Shown here: piece by piece, positions 16,540 through 24,833 of the stretch
Position numbering within the stretch: the stretch's first letter is position 1
Layout of the letters: every line of letters begins with the position of its first letter
Assembly (NCBI GenBank): GCA_964468475.1
Contig: CAYXUL010000001.1
Span: 1-64,000, forward strand
Origin: JBECKX01 sp964468475
GTDB taxonomy: Bacteria > Zixibacteria > MSB-5A5 > CAIYYT01
Length of the DNA stretch: 64,000 nt
Direction of reading: 5' to 3'
Notes under the pieces: model-generated
What the model saw: the letters and a program-made list of their open reading frames with translations, nothing else
Told to the model about the DNA's origin: nothing
Databases searched by the model: none
Made by a program: the position numbers and the translations under genes

Positions 16540-17133
16540 TTACTCGTGCCAAACTACCGGGGGGTCGGCATGCCAGCGCTCGCGAAAGCGACCGGCTGCT
16601 TGATCATAGCCAGATCTATTTCCAGCCTTAACGCAGAATTCGAGATAGTTCCGGTAAATCTTCTTGTTTGCAGCGGGAAGTTTCATTCCGGCGGCGAATG
16701 CACTCTCGGCCCCGTGTGTGTTCCCACTTTCCGCCTCTACGACGGCGAGATCATTGTAGGCATCTACGTCCTTATCGTCGACTACCAGCAACTTGTGAAA
16801 GTATTGCTTTGCATCTTCCAGCCTGCCGGAGGATACCAGCAGGATAGCAAGATTGTGGAGAACATCTTTGTCACTTGGCCTTATTCTCAGCGCAGTAAGA
16901 AAACAGTTCTCCGCCTGCTTACTCAGTCGTGCCTGTGCGAAAAGCAAGGCGGCGGTAGCCTGTACATCAAACGACTTCGGAGCCGCGGAAATCGCTGCCT
17001 TGAGCGATTCCTTCGCTTTATTTAGTTCCCCGCGAATGATCTGCCCGGATGCAGCCTCAAGCAGGAGGCGAGGTCCAGCCTGGTCACTCTCAGGGCGGGT
17101 GGCTGTTGTGGTTGCAGAATTGCGAGGTTCCAT
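16540..17133 (-). CDS. TPR repeat protein
   Basis: About 197 residues from the ATG at 17133, which has TAGGAG six bases upstream; a TTG 18 bases further upstream has no such signal. At least three TPR motifs are visible (GQIIRGELNKAKESLKAAI, AENCFLTALRIRPSDKDVLHNLA, SGRLEDAKQYFHKLLVVDDK). There is no signal peptide. It lies between fliW and the GT2-TPR gene, so it may help flagellin modification or assembly. Specific role unknown. Confidence 0.85.
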   Translation of the reverse strand: MEPRNSATTTATRPESDQAGPRLLLEAASGQIIRGELNKAKESLKAAISAAPKSFDVQATAALLFAQARLSKQAENCFLTALRIRPSDKDVLHNLAILLVSSGRLEDAKQYFHKLLVVDDKDVDAYNDLAVVEAESGNTHGAESAFAAGMKLPAANKKIYRNYLEFCVKAGNRSGYDQAAGRFRERWHADPPVVWHE

Positions 17134-17176
17134 GCAATCTCCTATTTGCAAGTGTGCCGCATCGGCGGCATTGGCC

Positions 17177-17668
17177 TCATTTGGCGGGTGAAATTTCCAT
17201 AGGTGTCGGCTGCTGCGAAGGTGCGACTTGCCGATTGCGCTCCAATTGTCGGACTATCGAGTGTTGTACTGAATAAGCGCTGTCAGTAAGTACGAGTTGC
17301 TTAAGCAGATTCTCTTTGCTGTTAATCAATATCGGCCCCTGGAGATTCGCCGTCATTTGATTTACTTCCTCCGGCACCGTTACGACCACATAAACAGCGA
17401 CGTCTTCGGGGCGCTCAACCTTGATGTCGGCAACTTCCTTGGCGTTCACCGAGACACGATAATCGCTAAAGAAAACAGCAGGACTCACCAGGACGAAGGC
17501 AAGCTCCGGTGTGTCGACGCTTTGCAGCCAGCAGAAGGGGCGCGATTCCTCCTGATCAATCAGGACAAAGCGCTCAAATCCTTCGAACCCAAGAAGCCCC
17601 TTGGGAGCGCGTAAAATGTCTTTTTCAGAGACCTCCAGGACTCCAAACTGTCTCGTTTGTAACTCCAT
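17177..17668 (-). CDS. fliW: Flagellar assembly factor FliW
   Basis: A 163-residue FliW with the typical N terminus (TRQFGVLEVSEKDILRAPKGLLGFEGFERFVLID), WLQSVDTPELAFVLVSP and the C-terminal LKQLVLTDSAYSVQHSI. FliW binds flagellin and, when free, binds CsrA and relieves CsrA repression of flagellin translation. The next genes upstream are flgL and csrA, the classic partner. The C-terminal tail after residue 145 is unstructured. Confidence 0.95.
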   Translation of the reverse strand: MELQTRQFGVLEVSEKDILRAPKGLLGFEGFERFVLIDQEESRPFCWLQSVDTPELAFVLVSPAVFFSDYRVSVNAKEVADIKVERPEDVAVYVVVTVPEEVNQMTANLQGPILINSKENLLKQLVLTDSAYSVQHSIVRQLERNRQVAPSQQPTPMEISPAK

Positions 17669-17674
17669 GTTAAC

Positions 17675-19600
17675 TCACTTGATAAAGTCCAGTAACGACG
17701 GCTGAATAATTCGTGCGGCCGATTGTAAAGCCGCATTATAGGCATTATCCTGCATCGCCAGGTCGGTTACCAGTTTGGTAATGTCAGCGTCTTCGACACC
17801 GGACAGCAGGTTTGTATAGTTAAGTTCGGATTTTTCAAGACGACTGTTAGTGGTATCCAGACGAACAACTTTAGCGCCTGTAGCGGCTCGTTGATCGAGC
17901 AGTTTGTTTATGGCTTTGTCGAGAGTTCCCACACTCGCTTCGACGGAGGCGCGGTCGTTCTTGCGCAGAGCGTCAAGGACGAACATCATCGTGCTCACGA
18001 GATCAGCGGAGTCGTTAATGCCCAGCTTCGTCGCCGCATCGCTGTTGGCCCCATTGGTTATCATCAGCGATTTGGCGGGGTCGTTGTTGGCGATCTGGAT
18101 GCCGGTACCGGCGTCATTGATTGACGCTGTAACATCAAGGCCGGAATTGTTGATGGCATCGAGCAGATCCTGCACGGTAACCAGTCCGGCTGACTGGGTG
18201 TTCAACGTTACGCTTTGACCACCCTGAGAGATTTTGAAGTCGCCCCCCGGGATGCCGAGATTGTTTTGGAATTGCGAGAGGAGGGAAGTCCCCAACATCT
18301 GCGGATTCAATGCGTCGCCGGCCATGCCGAAGTTGAAGTCGCCGAGTATCCCCAAATCAGCTGCGGTCGTGCCTGCTCCCTGTTCCGAAACCGTGAAATC
18401 AGGCTGCGGATTCAGATCCTCCCCCTGCAACGTAGTTGCAATCAGGCCGGTGATTCCCAGGCTGTCGGCGGTAAACTCCGTCGGGGAAGTCTCTTCGACT
18501 CTCAATCCAAGAGGAACGCCGTTCGTGTCGGCAATTGCAATTCCCGTGTTAGTTCCATTGAGTGAGGCTGTAACATTGCTCACTCCGGCGTTGGTCAACG
18601 ATGTGTTGATGGTGTTAATGACATCGCCGACAGTTACCGCATCGCTTACATCCACAACAACGTCTATTGTACCCGAGGCATTACGTATTACGAACTTGCC
18701 GGGCACATTGTCGATTCCGTTGCCTCCGTTCAGGTTTTCAACTTTGGTGGCCGTCGTAATTGTGGGCGATGCAGTTGCTTCAAACTTCAGGTTATTACCT
18801 TCAATGCCGAGTGAAGCCGTGAGATTGGTCATTCCCGCGCCCGCCAATTGGACATTTATGAGATTAATAACATCATCCACGGTAGATGCGATAGAGAGTG
18901 CAATTGTCGTACTGGCGCCGGTGTTGTTGTCCGTTATCACAAAATTGCCCGGTGCCAAATCAACTCCGTTGCCGTTGTTCAGGCTGGAGAGCTGTGTAGT
19001 ACCGACTATCCCCAGGTTCACGTCCGAATTCTCACCGATGGCCTGGAACGGCGACGTAAATATGTCTGATCCGACGGAGTTTACCTGAACTTTAGCCCGT
19101 GAGTCGATCGTGTAGTCAATTTGTCCGTTATCTCCGACGTACTCGACTCCAGTGGCGGAGCGCTGGAATGGTTGGGTACGAGTGCGATATCCGGAAAAGA
19201 TGTAATCATTCTGCAATTGTGAATTTCCGGACGCCAGAATTTGATCAAGGAGTGATTCTATGTCGTTTGCCGCCGCGTTCCGGGCGGTGGCATCGTAGGT
19301 ATCGTTTGACATCTCCACTGCGGTCGAGTACGCGTCCCGCAATGCTGTGTTGACATCATTGAGAGCCTGATCGGATGACTCCAGCCAAGACTTCCCAATT
19401 GAGATGTTGGACTTGTATTGCGTGATGGCTGAGAGATGTTCACGATAAGAAAGATCCTTCATGGTCCCGACCGGATCATCCGACGGCTTATTGATACGCC
19501 GATTAGTCGACATCATGTTTTGGATCTTGAAGTATCTTTCGATACTGTTTCTCAGGTTGAACACAACCTGATTTGCAATCATCTCATGGGTTACGCGCAT
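17675..19600 (-). CDS. flgL: Flagellar hook-associated protein 3 (FlgL), enlarged
   Basis: A 641-residue HAP3; typical FlgL is 300-420. The N-terminal (MRVTHEMIANQVVFNLRNSIERYFKIQNMMSTN with RRINKPSDDPVG) and C-terminal (LEKSELNYTNLLSGVEDADI...AALQSAARIIQPSLLDFI) helices are canonical. The excess length is three copies of a flagellin-IN-like beta module (about 202-275, 287-370, 440-515), each with GNFVI, then VDDVINLIN and TASL-type residues. FlgL joins the hook-associated junction to the filament. The stop is six bases before fliW. Confidence 0.95.
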   Translation of the reverse strand: MRVTHEMIANQVVFNLRNSIERYFKIQNMMSTNRRINKPSDDPVGTMKDLSYREHLSAITQYKSNISIGKSWLESSDQALNDVNTALRDAYSTAVEMSNDTYDATARNAAANDIESLLDQILASGNSQLQNDYIFSGYRTRTQPFQRSATGVEYVGDNGQIDYTIDSRAKVQVNSVGSDIFTSPFQAIGENSDVNLGIVGTTQLSSLNNGNGVDLAPGNFVITDNNTGASTTIALSIASTVDDVINLINVQLAGAGMTNLTASLGIEGNNLKFEATASPTITTATKVENLNGGNGIDNVPGKFVIRNASGTIDVVVDVSDAVTVGDVINTINTSLTNAGVSNVTASLNGTNTGIAIADTNGVPLGLRVEETSPTEFTADSLGITGLIATTLQGEDLNPQPDFTVSEQGAGTTAADLGILGDFNFGMAGDALNPQMLGTSLLSQFQNNLGIPGGDFKISQGGQSVTLNTQSAGLVTVQDLLDAINNSGLDVTASINDAGTGIQIANNDPAKSLMITNGANSDAATKLGINDSADLVSTMMFVLDALRKNDRASVEASVGTLDKAINKLLDQRAATGAKVVRLDTTNSRLEKSELNYTNLLSGVEDADITKLVTDLAMQDNAYNAALQSAARIIQPSLLDFIK

Positions 19601-19685
19601 AGCGTTATTCTATCCTCAACTGCGGTTTTGTTTCTGGCGTTTCGACGCGGCCTGCCTGCCAGCCGGCGGCGCCGGACATCTCAAG

Positions 19686-19805
19686 TCAGTCTTCGTAATA
19701 GACAAAGTCCTGATCACAGCCGTTGGGAAGGCTGATAGTCGGCTTGTCGTCGGAAGTTTGGCTCGAGTTACTGCTTTTCACCGGACCTGTAGATTTCGCA
19801 CTCAT
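19686..19805 (-). CDS. Possible small protein (39 aa) between csrA and flgL
   Basis: From an ATG at 19805 the frame encodes 39 polar residues ending GCDQDFVYYED. The frame is open further upstream to a GTG that overlaps the csrA stop, but that part crosses a 13-base tandem repeat and is low-complexity. The SD is weak (AAGGGA, three bases away). It could be a spurious ORF. No family recognised. Confidence 0.3.
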   Translation of the reverse strand: MSAKSTGPVKSSNSSQTSDDKPTISLPNGCDQDFVYYED

Positions 19806-19844
19806 GCTTCCCTTACCGCATTCCTTTCCTGATACTTTGTTTGT

Positions 19845-19909
19845 CAGCGCAGTTTGTTTGCGCAATTTATTTGCGCAATTTGTCTGCGCAATTTGTCTGC
19901 TCACTAATG
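19845..19909. repeat. 13-bp tandem repeat at the csrA stop
   Basis: About five units of the form ttgcgcaatttgt: 19845-19857 (cagcgcagtttgt), 19858-19870, 19871-19883, 19884-19896 and a degenerate one to 19909. The two best units carry the palindrome ttgcgcaa. The array covers the csrA stop codon and its 3' flank. Confidence 0.85.
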
Positions 19910-20263
19910 TTTGCTATCTGGCCGTGCCTCTTCGTCGGAGTCTTTGCCGCTTTTGCCGCCCTTCGAACCTTTACGTCGCGATTTTCGATATTCCAGATTG
20001 GACTTTTTCTCGGTGTCCTTGATCTCGCCCTTGAACTTATCTTTCAACATCGAAACTACCGACATCAGATCCTTCTTGCCCGCCTGCGCGGCCTTACGGT
20101 TCTCATTCTGAATCTTGACGTAAACTTCTTCACGGTGAACGACCACCTTCAGCGGCGCGTCGATACCAAGGCGAACCTGCCGGCCGTAAATTCCGAGCAC
20201 GGTCACCTTGATGTTGTCGCCGATGTTGATGGACTCACCCAACTTCCTTGTTAAAATGAGCAC
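19904..20263 (-). CDS. csrA: Carbon storage regulator CsrA with long C-terminal tail
   Basis: A GTG-started 119-residue protein. Residues 1-58 are a normal CsrA (MLILTRKLGESINIGDNIKVTVLGIYGRQVRLGIDAP...VHREEVYVKI) with the RNA-binding R near position 44. The remaining 60 residues are highly charged and basic, ending in an RRKGSKGGKSGKDSDEE-type tail, whereas most CsrA proteins stop near 60-75. CsrA dimers bind GGA motifs in mRNA leaders and block translation. FliW binds the C-terminal region of CsrA in Bacillus, so the tail may change this contact. It lies between flgK and flgL. Confidence 0.95.
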   Translation of the reverse strand: MLILTRKLGESINIGDNIKVTVLGIYGRQVRLGIDAPLKVVVHREEVYVKIQNENRKAAQAGKKDLMSVVSMLKDKFKGEIKDTEKKSNLEYRKSRRKGSKGGKSGKDSDEEARPDSKH

Positions 20264-20316
20264 CCCACCCTCCGTGGTTATGTTCTAGGCCGCTCATGGC
20301 CTGTGCTTCTTCGTGC

Positions 20317-21699
20317 CTAACGTGTCACTCCCATACCGGAGATCACCGTCTCCAGGGCAGTGTCTACATAAGTAATTACTCGCGCCGCCGCTTCGTAAGC
20401 GCGCTGGTATTTCATCATATTCGTCATCTCTTCGTCGATGGAGACACCCTGCACTGACTCTTTGGCATTGGCTAACTGAGTGGTGACAAGGTTGTAGTTA
20501 CTCGTCAGGTTGTCAGACTCCTGGCTCTTAATCCCGAGGTTTCCGACGAAGGATGAATAATACTCGTTGATGGTCAGCGAGCCTGAGGACATGACTCGCT
20601 GATTGCGGAGCTCGCTGATCGCCTGCGCGTTACGCACATCTCCCGGTTCGCCGGACAAAGAAGCCGCAATGAGATTTGGATCTTCTGCGACAGCCTGATT
20701 AACCGCCATTGATCCTGCAGTGGTACCGGAACTGTCAAAGAAGTCCACTCCGGTACTGCCGTCAGCGCCGGTTCCAGCGGAGTGAACTGCATTAACCTGG
20801 GTGACGATCGTTTGGGCCAGATCATCCAGATTGCTCTTATATTCGGGGATAACTTTGTCACGCAGTTGTTGCAGAGCGTAGAGTTCGCCGCCGGTGAATT
20901 TGACCTCAAAATCGGTTCCTTGCCAGACGACTTCAGTGGACGTACGCGTGCCGTCCGAGACCTTCTTGGTTGCCAGCGTCATGTAGTTCGAGCCGTCGAC
21001 CAGAGCCATAGAGCCCAGATGAACTGCTACCGCACCTGTGTCGCGATTATAGATTTTCACTTCAGCATAGTTGGAAAGCTGATCCACGAGCAGGTCGCGG
21101 CGGTCGCGCATATCATTTGCCGTCTTGCCTGTCAACTCGGCGCGAGCGATTTCATGGTTGAGGCTGGCGATCTGCTTGGCGAGTTGATTTATCTCGCCGA
21201 TGCGGTTATTGATGTCATCATCGACACTTGTGCGCAGGTCATCGAGTTCCTGCGAATGCTGGTGGAAGGCATTGATCATCACATTCGCCTTCTCCACCAC
21301 GGAGGTACGAACTGTCGGGTTGGTCGCCAGGTCTTCCCAGGAATTCCAGAAATCGGTAATAAGCTGGTTGAGACTGGTGTCGTTGGGTTCGTTGAAGAAC
21401 TGCTCCAATTGCGAGAGCGCCTTATTCGTCGTTGACCAGTAATTGTATTGACTGTTTCCCTGACGCCACTGATTGCCCAGAAAGAGATCGCGAACCTGAG
21501 TCACGTTGTTTACGGTGACTCCCGTTCCCAGCGCACCCTGCGGGTAGTAGATTGGATTGGTGGCGGTAAGATCGACTCTCTGGCGGCTAAATCCCGGCGT
21601 TGACGCATTGGCAATGTTGTGGCCGCTTGTACTCAAAGCGACCTCCTGCGCCATCAGCGCACGCTTGCCGACTTCCAGTCCAAAAAACAGTCCAGGCAT
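20317..21699 (-). CDS. flgK: Flagellar hook-associated protein 1 (FlgK)
   Basis: A 460-residue HAP1, at the short end for the family. The N-terminal rod/hook motif (ALSTSGHNIANASTPGFSRQRVDL) and the C terminus (GVSIDEEMTNMMKYQRAYEAAARVITYVDTALETVI) are canonical. FlgK forms the hook-filament junction. It is followed by csrA and preceded 15 bases away by flgN. The central D2 region is reduced, which explains the length. Confidence 0.96.
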   Translation of the reverse strand: MPGLFFGLEVGKRALMAQEVALSTSGHNIANASTPGFSRQRVDLTATNPIYYPQGALGTGVTVNNVTQVRDLFLGNQWRQGNSQYNYWSTTNKALSQLEQFFNEPNDTSLNQLITDFWNSWEDLATNPTVRTSVVEKANVMINAFHQHSQELDDLRTSVDDDINNRIGEINQLAKQIASLNHEIARAELTGKTANDMRDRRDLLVDQLSNYAEVKIYNRDTGAVAVHLGSMALVDGSNYMTLATKKVSDGTRTSTEVVWQGTDFEVKFTGGELYALQQLRDKVIPEYKSNLDDLAQTIVTQVNAVHSAGTGADGSTGVDFFDSSGTTAGSMAVNQAVAEDPNLIAASLSGEPGDVRNAQAISELRNQRVMSSGSLTINEYYSSFVGNLGIKSQESDNLTSNYNLVTTQLANAKESVQGVSIDEEMTNMMKYQRAYEAAARVITYVDTALETVISGMGVTR

Positions 21700-21714
21700 T
21701 CCTATGTCCTCCTA

Positions 21715-22218
21715 CTAAGCCCTGCGGTCAACCAGAGCCGCTGCCCGCGTTGATTTGGGCGGTGCGGGATCCGCCGTGTAATTCTGAGACTGAGCCGCGT
21801 TGGAAAGACCAAGTGCTACCATGGTCCCGTTGATGTATTCCATCGATTTGCGGATCAGAAAATCGTTTTGCGACTTCTGCTCACTTATCTGCGAGTGCAA
21901 ATTGAGCAGAGTTTCCTGGAGCGTGTGGAGTTCCTCCGATTGCTGTGCACTCACCAGCTTGGTCAACTCCGTCAGGTTGAGATCGTCCTCATTGCGGTGG
22001 AGATCGTTGGAAATCCGGGCCACAAGCTGTTTGCGTTGTTGCTCGATTTCGTTCGTTCTCTGGGCAAGCTCCTCCTGTTGTGCGGTTACACGCTCGAGCC
22101 CCTCGAGGTCATTGGCCACCAATGCTTCCTGCTGCTGATTGAGGTATTCGAGGAAGGTGCGGAAGATGACTACTTCTTCCCCGATCAGCTTAATTAGTTG
22201 TAATACATTCTGTTCCAA
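21715..22218 (-). CDS. flgN: FlgN-type flagellar export chaperone
   Basis: About 167 residues, nearly all helical, with LEQNVLQLIKLIGEEVVIFRTFLEYLNQQQEALVANDLEGLE matching the FlgN N terminus. I start at a TTG at 22218 because AGAGGAG lies five bases upstream; the further upstream reading has no such signal. FlgN guards FlgK and FlgL before export, and flgK is the next gene. The tail after about residue 140 is polar. Confidence 0.85.
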   Translation of the reverse strand: MEQNVLQLIKLIGEEVVIFRTFLEYLNQQQEALVANDLEGLERVTAQQEELAQRTNEIEQQRKQLVARISNDLHRNEDDLNLTELTKLVSAQQSEELHTLQETLLNLHSQISEQKSQNDFLIRKSMEYINGTMVALGLSNAAQSQNYTADPAPPKSTRAAALVDRRA

Positions 22219-22269
22219 TGTGGCTCCTCTCTTACTTTCTATTTCGGAACAGTGAGCCAAATCATTAAC

Positions 22270-23067
22270 CTAGTTGTCATTAGAAATATCAGAGATGATG
22301 CGATTGACATATGTTTGCGTTTCGTCGAAGGGTGGAACACCGTCGTGCTTCTCGACAACTTTCGGACCGGCATTGTATGCCGCCAGTGCTTTGCGCAGGT
22401 CCCCGAAGCGGTCAAGCATGCGACGCAGGTAGCGGGCTCCACCGTTTATGTTCTGTGTCGGATCAAGCGGATCACTGACCCCAACGGCGCGGGCGGTGTC
22501 AGGCATTAGCTGCATCAGCCCCAGGGCTCCCTTGCGAGATACCGCGTGCGGGTCGCCGTTGGATTCAGCGGCGATGACCGCCTCTACAAGTTGAGGCGCA
22601 AGCCGGTTTTCTTTGGCTGCGCTCGCGATGATATCACGATACTCGTTTTTCCAATCGGCAGCGGCCGGAGCCATAGAGCTTGAGTCGGGAGCTGCCTGAA
22701 TAACAATTGGCAGGTACTGCGGTAGTTTCAACTTCTCGGCTCCGTTCGCTTTGTCGGAGTCCTCCAGATCAAGGCGATTCAGCAGGTTCTTGTAGAGCAG
22801 TTTTCCGACTCCAAACATGCCGGTTTTCCCAAGCTGCTTGGCGACGCCCTCGTCTGCCATCTCCATCATGACATCCTTGCCAAAGCCTTCTTCAGATTTC
22901 GGCGATAAGCTGGCGCTGTGCATGTTCTTCAGCATTTGCGCGATAAAAATCGACTCGAATGCCTGGGTAGCCCGCTTGAGCTTGAGCTTGCGAGCGAGTT
23001 TGTCATCGACCGCCGGATCTGTCTTCTCCAGTGGAAGCGGATTACTTTGTGGATTGAGCTTGATCAT
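22270..23067 (-). CDS. flgJ: FlgJ-like protein: rod-binding domain fused to a lytic transglycosylase
   Basis: A 265-residue protein. Residues 28-98 are the rod-binding domain of FlgJ (ATQAFESIFIAQMLKNM, GFGKDVMMEMADEGVAKQLG). Residues 140-262 are a GH23 SLT domain with catalytic E168 in AAESN, ALGLMQLMP (181-189) and AYNAGP (230-235). In enterobacteria the FlgJ muramidase half belongs to GH73 instead. There is no signal peptide, as expected for export through the flagellar channel. It would cap the growing rod and open the peptidoglycan. The start overlaps flgI by four bases. Confidence 0.93.
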   Translation of the reverse strand: MIKLNPQSNPLPLEKTDPAVDDKLARKLKLKRATQAFESIFIAQMLKNMHSASLSPKSEEGFGKDVMMEMADEGVAKQLGKTGMFGVGKLLYKNLLNRLDLEDSDKANGAEKLKLPQYLPIVIQAAPDSSSMAPAAADWKNEYRDIIASAAKENRLAPQLVEAVIAAESNGDPHAVSRKGALGLMQLMPDTARAVGVSDPLDPTQNINGGARYLRRMLDRFGDLRKALAAYNAGPKVVEKHDGVPPFDETQTYVNRIISDISNDN

Positions 23068-24182
23068 AGGACAACCAGTTCAGCGCGGAGCGCGCCGGCC
23101 TGTTTGATTGCCTGGAAGATAGCGATGATATCTCGAGGTGACGCGCCGATGGCGTTCAGCGCGGAAGCTATTTCGGAGATGTTGGTGCGTTCCTGGAAAT
23201 AGACGACGCGGGCTTGATCTTCATTGACGTTGATATAGTTGTCCGAGGTCTGAACCGTTTTTCCCTGCGAGAGTGGAGACGGCTGGCTGACGATCGGATA
23301 CGATTTGATCTCTACGGTGATATTGCCATGCGCCAGCGCTATTGGTGCAATCGAGACATTCGCGCCGGCTACCACGGTTCCGGTCTTCTCGTTGATGACG
23401 ACGCGCGCCTTCTCGTCCGGATTTACTGTCAGACTTTCAATTGACGCGATGAATTTCACACGTCCGTCGGCATTGGCCATCTTCGCCGGCACCTGCAACG
23501 AGACGGAACCATCATCTACGGTAGTGGCCGACGACGGATACGCCTTGTTGATTGCTTCCTTGATGCGCTCCACTGTCGTATAGTCCGGATTGTAGAGGGA
23601 GAGCTTGACGCTTGACGGATCATTGTCCAGAGGCTGCGGCACTTTTTCGATCGTGCCGCCGTTGGGAACTCTGCCGACAAGAGTGTAATTGCTTACAATT
23701 TTATTATCGCCGATCTGGACGTTGAAGCCGCCGATCGACACAGAACCCTGCGCGTAGCCGAAAATCGTTCCATTGCGATCGGAGAGCGGTGTCATAAGTA
23801 AGGTTCCACCCTCAAGTGTGGAGGCATCCCCGATCGATGATACAGTGACATCAATCTTGTCTCCGACCGAGGTGCCAATCGGCAACTTTGCCGTCACCAT
23901 AACAGCGGCGACGTTTTTCACTTTGATCTTATCATGGGGAACGGTGACTCCCATGCGTTGAAGCATATTCGCAACCGACTGGACAGTGAACTGCGCGCCG
24001 TTGCCATCACCGGTACCGGCCAGACCGATTACAAGCCCGTAACCGACGAGGTCGAGCTCGCCGGTCTGGCTGATGCGTGCGATATCTTTGATGCGAACGT
24101 CGGCTCGCGCTTCCATGAGCGAGAGGATGTTCACCAGCACAAAGATCAGGATCGCTGCGATGATGATGCGCACCAGTTTCAT
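23064..24182 (-). CDS. flgI: Flagellar P-ring protein FlgI
   Basis: A 372-residue FlgI with an N-terminal signal peptide (about 1-28, ending ARA) and the conserved VRIKDIARISQTGELDLVGYGLVIGLAGTGDG start of the mature form and the C-terminal ISEIASALNAIGASPRDIIAIFQAIKQAGAL. It forms the periplasmic ring round the rod. Translationally coupled to flgJ through an ATGA overlap. Confidence 0.97.
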   Translation of the reverse strand: MKLVRIIIAAILIFVLVNILSLMEARADVRIKDIARISQTGELDLVGYGLVIGLAGTGDGNGAQFTVQSVANMLQRMGVTVPHDKIKVKNVAAVMVTAKLPIGTSVGDKIDVTVSSIGDASTLEGGTLLMTPLSDRNGTIFGYAQGSVSIGGFNVQIGDNKIVSNYTLVGRVPNGGTIEKVPQPLDNDPSSVKLSLYNPDYTTVERIKEAINKAYPSSATTVDDGSVSLQVPAKMANADGRVKFIASIESLTVNPDEKARVVINEKTGTVVAGANVSIAPIALAHGNITVEIKSYPIVSQPSPLSQGKTVQTSDNYINVNEDQARVVYFQERTNISEIASALNAIGASPRDIIAIFQAIKQAGALRAELVVL

Positions 24183-24247
24183 TTCGTTGCCTCACTTCCT
24201 ATGGCGTTGGAAACGTCCACTTGCGGTTGCTGAAGTTGATCCTTCCG

Positions 24248-24832
24248 TTAGAAAATCCAGTTGAGAATCCTCGAGATCAGGCCGGGCTTGGTGCCGTCGG
24301 CCATAGGTCCCTTGCCCGTGTATTCGATCTTGGCATTTGCAATCGACGAAGACTCGATCGTGTTGTCGGGGGCGATATCCGCCTGCCGCACAATCCCCGA
24401 GAGAGTCATTGTCTCCTTTTCAGTGTTGATCGAGATCACGCGGGTCCCGGAGATCACCAGATCACCGTTGTTTCGCACCGCGACGACTTCCACTGTCATG
24501 CGCGCTTTGATTGAACCCTTGCGAGAATTCGTTCCCTTACCGTCGTATTTGTTGTCTGCTGTGTAATCCGCGCCGAAGAGCGGGATGAAATTAAGCGGCC
24601 CGACACCACCGGAACTGCCGGTGGTAGCATCCGCTTTCTCTTCAGTTTTCTGTGCCGATGAGTTTGACGCTTCCGCGTTTTCATAAATCAACACCGTCAG
24701 CAGATCGCCGACGCGGTTGGCTTTTATGTCGGTAAACATCGAGCCACCCGGACCGGTCATCTGCGCCTTAAGGGAGAGCGGCAGCAGAAGCGCGATCACG
24801 AGAATAATGAGCAGCAGGGCTCGATTGATCAT
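24248..24832 (-). CDS. flgH: Flagellar L-ring protein FlgH without a lipobox
   Basis: About 194 residues from the ATG at 24832, one base after the flgA stop; a longer reading would overlap flgA. Family motifs are present (ANRVGDLLTVLIYENAEASNSS, VVAVRNNGDLVISGTR, LSGIVRQADIAPDNTIESSSIANAKIEYTG). Residues 1-23 form a signal peptide ending LKAQ. FlgH is normally a lipoprotein, yet this sequence has no cysteine anywhere. The L ring would then sit in the outer membrane without lipid anchoring. Confidence 0.95.
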   Translation of the reverse strand: MINRALLLIILVIALLLPLSLKAQMTGPGGSMFTDIKANRVGDLLTVLIYENAEASNSSAQKTEEKADATTGSSGGVGPLNFIPLFGADYTADNKYDGKGTNSRKGSIKARMTVEVVAVRNNGDLVISGTRVISINTEKETMTLSGIVRQADIAPDNTIESSSIANAKIEYTGKGPMADGTKPGLISRILNWIF

Positions 24833-24833
24833 C

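Noticed and set aside
19580..19685. CTGGCA...CCGCG sigma-54-like site before flgL
   Set aside because: The -12 half is poor and flgL lies within a continuous gene run.
20290..20316. Sigma-54-like GGCACG...GC before csrA
   Set aside because: GG to GC spacing is one base short of the fixed 12, and it overlaps the flgK end.
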